A stretch of 53,005 bases of DNA. It comes from an uncultured Lachnospiraceae bacterium (GTDB taxonomy: Bacteria > Bacillota > Clostridia > Lachnospirales > Lachnospiraceae). A program made the position numbers and the translations under genes. Positions 44,588 to 52,472 of the stretch are shown here, piece by piece (the stretch's first letter is position 1; every line of letters starts with the position of its first letter). The notes beneath the pieces are model-generated. The model did not search any database. It was not told where the DNA came from and saw only the letters and a program-made list of their open reading frames with translations. The stretch spans positions 1 through 53,005 of the forward strand of contig CANQTG010000006.1 in the NCBI GenBank assembly GCA_947626715.1, written 5' to 3'.

Positions 44588-44646
44588 TCTGAAATATTCA
44601 TTTCTGATTTTAATCTCACGTGTTTTTATTTATTTTTCACATATTT

Positions 44647-44850
44647 TCAATCGCATATATCACATATATCAGACGAAAGACGGCTTATGCCTCTATAGGC
44701 GGCGGGAGACAAATTTATGCATATATCGCATATATCAAACGGGAGACGGCTTATGCCTCTATAAACGGCGGGTGATAAATTTATGCATATATCGCATATA
44801 TCAAACGGGAAACGGCTTATGCCTCTATAGGCGGCGGGTAACAAATTTAT
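44647..44850 (+). repeat. Three tandem copies of a 66-bp AT-rich repeat
   Basis: CGGCTTATGCCTCTATA starts at 44681, 44747 and 44813, exactly 66 nt apart. Each unit also carries CGCATATATC(G/A) and ATATATCA words and a GCGGCGGG end. Differences between copies are few. 66 is a multiple of three, so minus-strand frames repeat as 22-residue units, but no start context, composition or relatives support translation. It is the main content of the 456-base gap 44496-44951. Confidence 0.88.
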
Positions 44851-44951
44851 ATCAGCGGCACATCAACGGCACAACAGTAGCACATCAGCGTCGGGATTCA
44901 AGTCCATCGGATAGGCGCTCCGCTGGAGATGCGTAAATTTAATTACATGCG

Positions 44952-46061
44952 CTATTCTATGTCGGCCAGCATTTTCAGGATATGGAGCGCATAGATTTGA
45001 AATGCATTCCTGTCCTGTTTTAAGGCCGGCGTTACCTCAAAAAAGAGGTCGGGGTCTTCGTAATCCCGTTTGAAGCACGGCTCGAACAGGACGTCCCACT
45101 GCTGCAGGTAAAGTCCCTGTTTTCGGGTATAGCAGTTGGAAGCCTTTGCCTGTACGCGGTTTTCCCGATCGACAAAGGAGGCGATGGATTTGTGAACCGC
45201 CATATCTTCGATCGGGAGATAGTAATAATTCATATAGTTGGAATAGAAATACTTAAATTCTTCCTCATACAGAGGGACTCGCAGCGCGCCGTAATCGCCG
45301 TCTCCGGTGAAATAACACCCGTTTTTACTGCTGGAGACTTCCTTAGGGAGGGAGGTCGGGAAGCGCAGGCGCATATACAGCTCCTGATTGATATTGTGCT
45401 GGCTGTCATAAAAGCGGTTTGCCTGTACCTTTTTGACCTTTAGTTTCCCGGAAAAGATATCGCCGTAGGAAAGGATCGGGAGGATATGGAAGATCCCCTT
45501 TAGGTCGGCGCAGTTATGGTCTAGGATGATCTGCCGGGAAAAGTCGTCCGGCTTTTTGACAAGCTCATGGTAGATCTCGATGAGCTGGCCGCCGTCGTAG
45601 GGATCCTCCCGCTTCAGGCCCAGAAACCGCTCCAGCGTTTTCTGGCGGCAGTCCGGCAGATGGAGAAAGTCCCGAAAAGGGAACGCGCGGCGGTAGAGAT
45701 CAATGCCCGTGAAGGTGGAAAAATCAAAAGGCAGGATATGCTGGGCGCACCTTTGGCGCAGGAAGGGCAGGTCGAAATTATTGCCGTTAAAATGGATCAG
45801 GTGCGTGTAGCCGCCCTGACGGGCAAACTGAAAAAACGCCTGTATGATATCCGCTTCGTCCTCATAGGCAGGCGCGAACCATTGCGTCATGTTCCAGCAG
45901 CCGTCCGCGCAGAAGGCGCAGCCGATCAGATATACGATGGAATTTTTTGCGGAAAATCCTGTCGTTTCAATATCCATAACAAGGGTCTTGTCTAACGGGA
46001 CTTCTTTTTCCAGCGGATAGGATAAGCGGACGTCCGCAAGTTTTCTTTGAATCGTAAGCAT
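44952..46061 (-). CDS. YprB-like RNase H-fold exonuclease domain protein
   Basis: A 369-residue protein of the YprB family with an RNase H-like 3'-5' exonuclease domain: LVMDIETTGFSAKNSIVYLI carries the DxE motif, THLIHFNGNNFDLPFLRQRC follows, and the late ILDHNCADLKGIFHIL contains the D of the active site. Members are suspected of nucleic acid processing. GGAGG lies 7 nt before the ATG. It is the only minus-strand gene in this half of the window. Confidence 0.85.
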   Translation of the reverse strand: MLTIQRKLADVRLSYPLEKEVPLDKTLVMDIETTGFSAKNSIVYLIGCAFCADGCWNMTQWFAPAYEDEADIIQAFFQFARQGGYTHLIHFNGNNFDLPFLRQRCAQHILPFDFSTFTGIDLYRRAFPFRDFLHLPDCRQKTLERFLGLKREDPYDGGQLIEIYHELVKKPDDFSRQIILDHNCADLKGIFHILPILSYGDIFSGKLKVKKVQANRFYDSQHNINQELYMRLRFPTSLPKEVSSSKNGCYFTGDGDYGALRVPLYEEEFKYFYSNYMNYYYLPIEDMAVHKSIASFVDRENRVQAKASNCYTRKQGLYLQQWDVLFEPCFKRDYEDPDLFFEVTPALKQDRNAFQIYALHILKMLADIE

Positions 46062-46123
46062 AGATACCTCCTGCCATCTTTATCCAAATGTATATGGTAT
46101 TTTGCTAAGCGCTCGCGTTATGC

Positions 46124-46268
46124 CGTGAGCAGTGCGCCCTCGAAAATCTGCGATTTTCTCGTTCGCGGGCTTCGCCCTATGAAAACAGTATCCGGCAAAA
46201 TTATCTGCAAGCAGAAATTTTGCCGTCTTCTGTTTTCGCACTGCTCATTGCCTACGCGGACATTATAT
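46124..46268 (-). repeat. Structured repeat B, copy 3 (full length, reverse)
   Basis: Reading leftward it runs from TATAATGTCCGCGTAGGCAA to CGAGGGCGCACTGCTCACG, matching copy 1 (27000-27140) along its whole length with scattered changes that keep the hairpins: CGGCAAAAT/ATTTTGCCG, TCTGCTTGCAGA, GGGCGAAGCCC, GAAAATCGCAGATTTTC. It fills much of the 301-base gap 46062-46362 upstream of rnfC. Confidence 0.88.
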
Positions 46269-46288
46269 CATGATTCTAAAATTTGTAG

Positions 46289-46317
46289 TAGCATTTTTAT
46301 AGAAATAATAGTATGAT
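46289..46317 (+). promoter_or_regulatory. Candidate rnf operon promoter
   Basis: TAGCAT (46289-46294) and TATGAT (46312-46317), spaced 17 nt, 46 nt before rnfC. Both boxes differ from consensus by one base or two. Confidence 0.5.
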
Positions 46318-46362
46318 GAAAAGGACGGAATTTATCAAAAGACAGAGAAAGAAGGGTAGAAA

Positions 46363-47679
46363 ATGGCGAAACTGACATTTGTGGGCGGGATCCATCCGTA
46401 TGACGGGAAGGATTTGTCCAAAGATAAACCGATCAAAGCCATATTGCCGAAGGGCAGTCTTGTATATCCGATGTCACAGCATATTGGCGCGCCTGCCGCG
46501 CCGATCGTAAAAAAGGGCGACCGTGTCCTGACCGGACAGAAGATCGCTGAGGCGGGCGGTTTTGTATCCGCGCCGATCTACGCGACCGTATCCGGCACCG
46601 TCAGCGCGATCGAGCCGCGCCGGACCGTGACGGGAGATATGGTGATGAGTATCGTTCTGGAAAACGACGGTTTATACGAGGAAGTGGAATACGGCCCGGT
46701 AAAGCCGCTGGAGGAATTAAGCAAGGAAGAAATCACGGGGCTGATCAGAGAGGCGGGCGTCGTCGGTATGGGAGGCGCAGGATTTCCGACACATGTGAAG
46801 CTCTCGCCTAAGGAACCCGAAAAGATAGAGTATGTGATCGCGAACTGCGCGGAGTGCGAGCCGTATCTGACCTCCGATTACCGCAGAATGGTCGAGGAAC
46901 CGGAAAAGATCATAAACGGCATGAAGGTTATCCTGCGCCTGTTCGATCATGCGAAGGGGATTCTGGCGGTAGAGGACAATAAGCCCGACTGTGTGGAGAC
47001 CTTCAGGAAGCTGACCGCTTCGGAGCCGGATATCACGGTGAAGGCGTTAAGGACCAAGTACCCGCAGGGGGCGGAGCGCCAGCTTATCTATGCGACGACG
47101 GGGCGCGCGATCAATTCCTCCATGCTTCCGGCGGACGTCGGCTGTATCGTGGACAATGTCGATACCATTGTCGCGGTCGGTCAGGCCGTTTTGGAAGGAA
47201 AGCCGCTGATGCACCGTATCGTGACGGTAACGGGAAATGCGATCGCGGATCCGCGTAATTTTATCGTTCGGATCGGGACGAATTACCATGAGTTAGTCGA
47301 GGAGGCCGGAGGCTTCCAGACGGAGCCTGCCAAGATCGTGTCCGGCGGGCCGATGATGGGATTCGCCCTGTTCGGCTTAGACGTGCCGGTGACAAAGACC
47401 TCCTCCGCGCTGCTGTGCATGACGGAGGACGAGGCGTCAAAATACGAGCCGGGGCCCTGTATTAACTGCGGCAGATGTGTGGAAGCGTGCCCGGGGCGGG
47501 TGCTGCCGAGCAAGCTGGCGGATTTTGCGGAGCATGGGGACGACGAGCAGTTTCTGGCTTATAACGGCATGGAATGCTGCGAATGCGGCTGCTGCAGCTA
47601 CGTCTGTCCGGCAAAGCGGCCTCTGACGCAGGAGATTAAGTCCATGCGCAAGATCCAGCTTGCGAAAAGAAAGAAATAG
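46363..47679 (+). CDS. rnfC: Rnf complex subunit C
   Basis: A 438-residue peripheral subunit of the Rnf ferredoxin:NAD+ oxidoreductase, the NADH/FMN-binding dehydrogenase part. It has GGIHPYDGKDLSKDKPI at the N-terminus, GMGGAGFPTHVKL (FMN/NADH site) and two [4Fe-4S] motifs CINCGRCVEACP and CCECGCCSYVCP near the C-terminus. It is the first of six genes in clostridial order. Confidence 0.96.
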   Translation: MAKLTFVGGIHPYDGKDLSKDKPIKAILPKGSLVYPMSQHIGAPAAPIVKKGDRVLTGQKIAEAGGFVSAPIYATVSGTVSAIEPRRTVTGDMVMSIVLENDGLYEEVEYGPVKPLEELSKEEITGLIREAGVVGMGGAGFPTHVKLSPKEPEKIEYVIANCAECEPYLTSDYRRMVEEPEKIINGMKVILRLFDHAKGILAVEDNKPDCVETFRKLTASEPDITVKALRTKYPQGAERQLIYATTGRAINSSMLPADVGCIVDNVDTIVAVGQAVLEGKPLMHRIVTVTGNAIADPRNFIVRIGTNYHELVEEAGGFQTEPAKIVSGGPMMGFALFGLDVPVTKTSSALLCMTEDEASKYEPGPCINCGRCVEACPGRVLPSKLADFAEHGDDEQFLAYNGMECCECGCCSYVCPAKRPLTQEIKSMRKIQLAKRKK

Positions 47680-47690
47680 GAGGTACTGTC

Positions 47691-48623
47691 ATGAGTGATA
47701 TGATGAAGGTGTCATCCAATCCGCATATACGCTCGAAAGCGACGACCGCAGGCATTATGGGGGCGGTCGTGCTGGCGCTTATGCCGGCGACGCTCTTCGG
47801 GGTATATAATTTCGGACTGCATGCGCTGATCGTGATCCTAGTCACAGTAGCGTCTACTGTGCTTACGGAATATATCTATGAACTGTTAATGAAAAAGCCG
47901 GTAACGGTGTGGGATCTTTCGGCGGTCGTCACCGGCCTGCTGCTGGCGCTGAACCTGCCGCCGAATGCCCCGCTCTGGCTCGGCGCAGTGGGAGGCGTGT
48001 TCGCGATCCTTGTCGTGAAAATGCTCTTTGGCGGTCTGGGGCAGAATTTTATGAATCCGGCTCTGGGCGCGAGGTGCTTTTTGATGATCTCGTTCGCTTC
48101 CATTATGACGAATTTTGACTGCGACGCCTATACGGGCGCGACGCCGCTGGCGGCGTTAAAGGCGGGGGAGAGCGTCAATGTGATGAATATGATCCTCGGG
48201 CGCACCGGCGGTACGATAGGCGAGACTTCCATGATCGCCATCGTTTTAGGGGCCTGTATCCTGATCATGCTGGATATCATCGATCTGCGGATACCGGGCA
48301 GCTACATAGTCAGCTTTGTGATTTTCGTGATCCTTTTCGGGGGACGCGGGTTTGATTCCGCCTATATCTCGGCGCAGCTTGCGGGCGGCGGCCTGATGCT
48401 GGGCGCGTTCTTTATGGCGACCGATTATGTGACGAGGCCGATCACCAAACGAGGGCAGTATCTGTTCGGGATCTTTCTCGGGATCATGACCGGTATTTTC
48501 AGGCTGTTCGGGCCGGGAGCGGAGGGCGTGTCCTATGCGATCATTCTCGGCAACCTGCTGGTTCCTTTGATCGAGAAAGTGACGGTTCCGAAGGCGTTTG
48601 GCAAAGGAGGAGAGAGAGCATGA
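47691..48623 (+). CDS. rnfD: Rnf complex subunit D
   Basis: A 310-residue polytopic membrane subunit with about nine hydrophobic segments. The covalent FMN attachment motif TGATPLA is at about residue 148, so T151 is the probable attachment threonine. It overlaps rnfG by 4 nt. It belongs to the ion-pumping membrane core. Confidence 0.96.
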   Translation: MSDMMKVSSNPHIRSKATTAGIMGAVVLALMPATLFGVYNFGLHALIVILVTVASTVLTEYIYELLMKKPVTVWDLSAVVTGLLLALNLPPNAPLWLGAVGGVFAILVVKMLFGGLGQNFMNPALGARCFLMISFASIMTNFDCDAYTGATPLAALKAGESVNVMNMILGRTGGTIGETSMIAIVLGACILIMLDIIDLRIPGSYIVSFVIFVILFGGRGFDSAYISAQLAGGGLMLGAFFMATDYVTRPITKRGQYLFGIFLGIMTGIFRLFGPGAEGVSYAIILGNLLVPLIEKVTVPKAFGKGGERA

Positions 48624-49231
48624 AAAGTATGTTAAAAGATGCGGCGATCCTTTTTGCCATTACGGTGATCGCGGGAGCAATCCTCGGATTTATCTACGAT
48701 ATGACAAAGGAGCCGATCGCGGAGCAGGAGGTCAAGGCAAAGCAGGAGGCGTGTCAGGAAGTATTTTCGGATGCGGCGGGCTTTGAAGCGGTGGAAGGAA
48801 GCGAAGAGGAAATGAGCGCGGTCGTGGCGGAAGGCGGCTATACGCAGACCTCCGTGAACGAGGTGATGACGGCGGTCGATAGCGGCGGCAGCGCGCTCGG
48901 CTACGTGATAACGGTGACGTCGCATGAGGGCTACGGCGGCGATATCCAGTTTTCTATGGGGATCCGCATGGACGGGACGTTAAACGGCATTTCTATTTTG
49001 TCGATCAGCGAGACGCCGGGGCTGGGAATGCGCGCGGAGGAGGTCTTGAAGCCGCAGTTTTCAAACAGGCAGGCGGAATCATTCGTCTATACCAAAACGG
49101 GAGCTTCGGCGGAAAATGAGATCGACGCCATCAGCGGCGCGACGATCACAACGAACGCGGTGACGAATGCGGTCAACGCCGGACTGTATTATTTCCAGAA
49201 TGCTTTGGAAGGAGGAAGCGGCAATGAATAG
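48620..49231 (+). CDS. rnfG: Rnf complex subunit G
   Basis: A 203-residue flavin-carrying subunit anchored by one N-terminal helix. SGATITT (about 172-178) is the FMN attachment motif, T177 the probable residue. The N-terminal part reads LFAITVIAGAILGFIYDMTK. The start overlaps the end of rnfD. Confidence 0.95.
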   Translation: MKSMLKDAAILFAITVIAGAILGFIYDMTKEPIAEQEVKAKQEACQEVFSDAAGFEAVEGSEEEMSAVVAEGGYTQTSVNEVMTAVDSGGSALGYVITVTSHEGYGGDIQFSMGIRMDGTLNGISILSISETPGLGMRAEEVLKPQFSNRQAESFVYTKTGASAENEIDAISGATITTNAVTNAVNAGLYYFQNALEGGSGNE

Positions 49232-49964
49232 TGCGGGTGAACGCCTTTATAACGGCATTATCAAAGAAAATCCTACGCTGGTGCTGATGCTCGGTATGTG
49301 CCCGACTCTGGCGGTGACGACCTCGGCGATCAACGGGCTTGGCATGGGGCTGACGACGATGGTCGTGCTGGCGCTGAGCAACGCGATCATTTCCCTGCTG
49401 CGCAATATCATTCCCGATAAGGTGAGGATCCCGGCGTTTATCGTGATCATCGCCTCTTTCGTGACGGTGGTGCAGATGATCCTGCAGGCTTATCTGCCGT
49501 TTTTATATGATGCGCTCGGGATTTATATCCCGCTTATCGTGGTGAACTGTATCATACTCGGCAGGGCGGAGGCGTATGCTTCCAAAAATCCCGTGATCGC
49601 TTCCTTATTTGACGGAATCGGCATGGGGCTGGGCTTTTCCGCCGCCCTGACGGTCATTGGCGCGGTGCGCGAGATCTTGGGAGCGGGGGAGATCTTCGGC
49701 ATACATTTCATGCCGGCCTCCTATGTGCCGTTCAGTATCTTTATCATGGCGCCGGGCGCGTTCTTTGTGCTGGCGTGCCTGACGGCGATACAGAATAAGG
49801 TAAAGATAAACGGGGAAAAGAAGGGAAAGGATATGTCCCGTATCCAGTCGGGCTGTAATTCTGACTGCGCATCCTGCGGGGAGAGCGGATGCGGGCGCAG
49901 ATTTTACGGCGCGGGAAAAGAGGACGGACAGGAGCCTAAGAAGCAGGAAGGAGAGGTAAAATAA
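49224..49964 (+). CDS. rnfE: Rnf complex subunit E with cysteine-rich tail
   Basis: A 246-residue integral membrane subunit with about six helices. C26 (GMCPTLA) and C109 (VNCIILGR) are the conserved membrane cysteines that with RnfA bind a cluster between the two subunits. The tail after residue 200 carries four further cysteines, C211, C215, C218 and C223, in GCNSDCASCGESGCG, spacing CxxxCxxCxxxxC. The start at 49224 is chosen because it fits the RnfE N-terminus MNSAGERLYNGIIKENPTLV; it overlaps rnfG by 8 nt. Confidence 0.95.
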   Translation: MNSAGERLYNGIIKENPTLVLMLGMCPTLAVTTSAINGLGMGLTTMVVLALSNAIISLLRNIIPDKVRIPAFIVIIASFVTVVQMILQAYLPFLYDALGIYIPLIVVNCIILGRAEAYASKNPVIASLFDGIGMGLGFSAALTVIGAVREILGAGEIFGIHFMPASYVPFSIFIMAPGAFFVLACLTAIQNKVKINGEKKGKDMSRIQSGCNSDCASCGESGCGRRFYGAGKEDGQEPKKQEGEVK

Positions 49965-49965
49965 G

Positions 49966-50559
49966 ATGACGTCTACGATAAGAGATTTACTGATTATTCT
50001 GATCGGCTCCAGTCTGGTAAGCAATGTCGTGCTCAGCCAGTTTTTGGGTCTGTGCCCCTTTCTCGGCGTTTCCAGAAAGGTGGAGACGGCGGCGGGCATG
50101 GGAGCGGCCGTTGTCTTTGTCATTACGTTAGCGTCGGCTGTGGCGGGCGTTATTTACCGCTTTGTGCTGGTGCCGTTGGATATCACTTACTTACAGACGA
50201 TCGTGTTTATTCTGGTGATCGCGGCGCTGGTTCAGTTCGTAGAGATGGTGCTGAAAAAATACATGCAGGGCCTATACGTGGCGCTTGGCGTATATCTGCC
50301 GCTGATCACGACGAACTGCGCCGTACTGGGCGTAGCGCTGACCAATGTGCAGAAGAACTATGGGATCCTCGCGGGGATCGTGAACGGCTTCGCGACGGCG
50401 GTCGGATTTTTGATCTCCATCGTGATTCTGGCCGGGATCCGGGAAAAGATGGAGCACAACGATGTGCCGCAGTCGTTTCAGGGGATGCCGATCGTGCTGG
50501 TGACGGCCGGCCTGATGGCGATCGCGTTTTGCGGTTTTGCAGGATTGTTAAGGGGGTAG
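49966..50559 (+). CDS. rnfA: Rnf complex subunit A
   Basis: A 197-residue membrane subunit homologous to RnfE, six helices. Its membrane cysteines are C30 in LGLCPFLGVS and C118 in TTNCAVLGVA, forming the pseudo-symmetrical cluster site with RnfE. One base separates it from rnfE. Confidence 0.97.
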   Translation: MTSTIRDLLIILIGSSLVSNVVLSQFLGLCPFLGVSRKVETAAGMGAAVVFVITLASAVAGVIYRFVLVPLDITYLQTIVFILVIAALVQFVEMVLKKYMQGLYVALGVYLPLITTNCAVLGVALTNVQKNYGILAGIVNGFATAVGFLISIVILAGIREKMEHNDVPQSFQGMPIVLVTAGLMAIAFCGFAGLLRG

Positions 50560-50563
50560 ACGG

Positions 50564-51355
50564 ATGAGTATAGCAGGAATTTTGACCGCAACAGCAGTGG
50601 TAGGAGCCGTTGGCCTGTTCATCGGTCTGTTTCTTGGGATCGCGGCGATCAAGTTTGCGGTCGAGGTGGATGAAAAGGAAGAAGCCATATTAGGCGTCCT
50701 GCCGGGAAATAACTGCGGCGGGTGCGGCTATGCGGGCTGTTCGGGTCTGGCGGCTGCGATCTCGAAGGGAGAGGCGGCCGTAAACGCCTGTCCGGTAGGC
50801 GGCGCGCCGGTAGGAGAGAAGATCGCGGCGATCATGGGCGTGGAAGCGGATGCGGGCGTAAGGCAGGTCGCGTTCGTCAAGTGTATCGGCGACTGCGAAA
50901 AGGCGAATGTGAATTATGAATATCATGGAAGCCAAGACTGCCGTATGGTATCCTTCGTGCCGGGCGGCGGCCCCAAAAGCTGCAGCTATGGCTGTACGGG
51001 GTACGGCTCCTGCGTAAAGGCGTGCCCGTTTGACGCGATCCATGTAGTAAACGGGGTCGCGGTGGTGGATCGGGAGGCGTGCAAGGCCTGCGGGAAATGT
51101 GTGGAAGCGTGTCCCAGACATTTGATCGAGCTGATCCCGTACGATGCGAAACATATGGTGGCGTGCAGCTCGCAGGATAAGGGGCCCGTTACGATGAAAG
51201 CGTGTCAGACAGGCTGTATCGCCTGCCAGCTTTGTAAAAAGAACTGCCCGAGCGACGCGATCGTGATCGAGAATTTCCATGCGAAGATCGACTACGAGAA
51301 GTGTACGGGCTGCGGGGCCTGCAAGGAAAAATGCCCGAAGAAAGTAATTTTATAG
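50564..51355 (+). CDS. rnfB: Rnf complex subunit B, ferredoxin-type
   Basis: A 263-residue iron-sulfur protein that accepts electrons from ferredoxin. N-terminal helix (AVVGAVGLFIGLFLGIAAI), then the RnfB cluster motif CGGCGYAGC... C and several 4Fe-4S motifs: CTGYGSCVKACP, CKACGKCVEACP, CIACQLCKKNCP and CTGCGACKEKCP. The last gene of the canonical set, 4 nt after rnfA. Confidence 0.96.
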   Translation: MSIAGILTATAVVGAVGLFIGLFLGIAAIKFAVEVDEKEEAILGVLPGNNCGGCGYAGCSGLAAAISKGEAAVNACPVGGAPVGEKIAAIMGVEADAGVRQVAFVKCIGDCEKANVNYEYHGSQDCRMVSFVPGGGPKSCSYGCTGYGSCVKACPFDAIHVVNGVAVVDREACKACGKCVEACPRHLIELIPYDAKHMVACSSQDKGPVTMKACQTGCIACQLCKKNCPSDAIVIENFHAKIDYEKCTGCGACKEKCPKKVIL

Positions 51356-51367
51356 GGATATATCGTT

Positions 51368-52216
51368 ATGAGAGAGGTTATTGTAAATACGGCTGTGGAC
51401 AGTCTGCGCTTGATCCCGTTCCTGTTTCTGACCTATCTGGCGATGGAATGGCTGGAACACCGGACGGGCGATATGGCCAGACTTCTGGTGGAAAGATCGG
51501 GTCGTTTTGGGCCGCTGATCGGCGCTGTGCTGGGGATCTTCCCGCAGTGCGGCTTTTCTGCCGCCGCTTCCACGCTGTATGCGGGCCGCGTGATCACGCT
51601 TGGGACGCTGTTTTCCATCTATCTGTCCACGTCGGATGAAATGCTGCCGGTCATGCTCTCCATGTCGGCGCCGTTTTCCGTCATCGGGAAAATACTGCTG
51701 TGCAAGCTCGTGATCGGGTTTTTCACAGGATTTGCCGTGGATACGCTCTGCGCGCGGCATGGGAAGGAGAGCGGGCGGCTCCATATCGTCGATCTGTGCA
51801 GCCACGATCACTGTCATTGTGAAAACGGGATCGTAAAGTCGGCCGCCCTGCATACTGTGCAGGTCTCGTTTTTTATCATCGTGATCGGCTTTCTGCTGAA
51901 TCTGATCCTGTATGAGGCGGGCGAGGCGGCACTTTCTTCCTTCTTCGTGAAGCATGGGATCTTGGGGGAGATGACGGCGGGACTGCTCGGAATGATCCCG
52001 AACTGCGCGGCGTCGGTCATGCTCACGCAGCTTTATCTGGACGGCGTATTGGATTTTGGAGCAATGCTGAGCGGGCTTTTGACCGGCTCCGGCGTCGGGC
52101 TTTTGGTGCTGTACCGGGTCAACCGCGGATTTAAGGAAAATATAAGGATTACCGGTCTGCTGTATATCATAGGAACAGCCTGCGGTATTCTGGCGAATGC
52201 GGCGGGCGTGGCGTAA
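51368..52216 (+). CDS. ArsP_2-type heavy-metal/arsenic permease
   Basis: A 282-residue membrane protein of the putative 10-TM heavy-metal exporter family (ArsP_2). It consists of two related halves: IFPQCGFSAAASTLYAGRVI (first) and MIPNCAASVMLTQLYLDGVL (second). A histidine/cysteine rich loop CSHDHCHCEN lies between them, possibly a metal site. It follows rnfB by 12 nt, so it is probably co-transcribed with the Rnf operon. The substrate is not known. Confidence 0.8.
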   Translation: MREVIVNTAVDSLRLIPFLFLTYLAMEWLEHRTGDMARLLVERSGRFGPLIGAVLGIFPQCGFSAAASTLYAGRVITLGTLFSIYLSTSDEMLPVMLSMSAPFSVIGKILLCKLVIGFFTGFAVDTLCARHGKESGRLHIVDLCSHDHCHCENGIVKSAALHTVQVSFFIIVIGFLLNLILYEAGEAALSSFFVKHGILGEMTAGLLGMIPNCAASVMLTQLYLDGVLDFGAMLSGLLTGSGVGLLVLYRVNRGFKENIRITGLLYIIGTACGILANAAGVA

Positions 52217-52295
52217 ATGCCGGAGGGGAAAAAGAGATCCCCGTAAGCTTTGGAATTGCAGGGCGATAGTGACGAGCAATTATTTTGCCGCAGAG

Positions 52296-52327
52296 GGCGG
52301 CGTGACGATGTGTCGCGCCGTCTTTTT
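52296..52327 (+). terminator. Terminator after the permease gene
   Basis: GGCGGCGTGAC (52296-52306) pairs with GTCGCGCCGTC (52312-52322), including G-T pairs, and TTTTT follows (52323-52327). Confidence 0.65.
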
Positions 52328-52413
52328 GCGTCCGCGAGTCTGTTCGAGGGCGGCAGACTGCCGAAAAGCGGGAAGTTCAACCGCAGGCTTTCACCGTTCC
52401 TGCCTTGCTTAAA

Positions 52414-52446
52414 TCATTGACTATGATTCAATGAACGTGTTATAAT
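52414..52446 (+). promoter_or_regulatory. Promoter and operator-like palindrome of the terminal tetR gene
   Basis: TTGACT (52417-52422) and TATAAT (52441-52446) are 18 nt apart. TCATTGA (52414-52420) and TCAATGA (52428-52434) form inverted 7-bp arms 7 nt apart over the -35 box and the spacer, a typical site for autoregulation by a TetR dimer. Confidence 0.7.
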
Positions 52447-52472
52447 GAAATCACGCAAAGAGGGGTGATGGC

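Noticed and set aside
44647-44844. Minus-strand frame with 22-residue repeats in the 66-bp array, and the idea of a CRISPR array
   Set aside because: Units are directly adjacent near-identical copies with no unique spacers and no cas genes, so not CRISPR; translation unsupported.
52197-52412. 71-codon plus-strand frame after the permease
   Set aside because: It overlaps the terminator, has no ribosome site and no family features.
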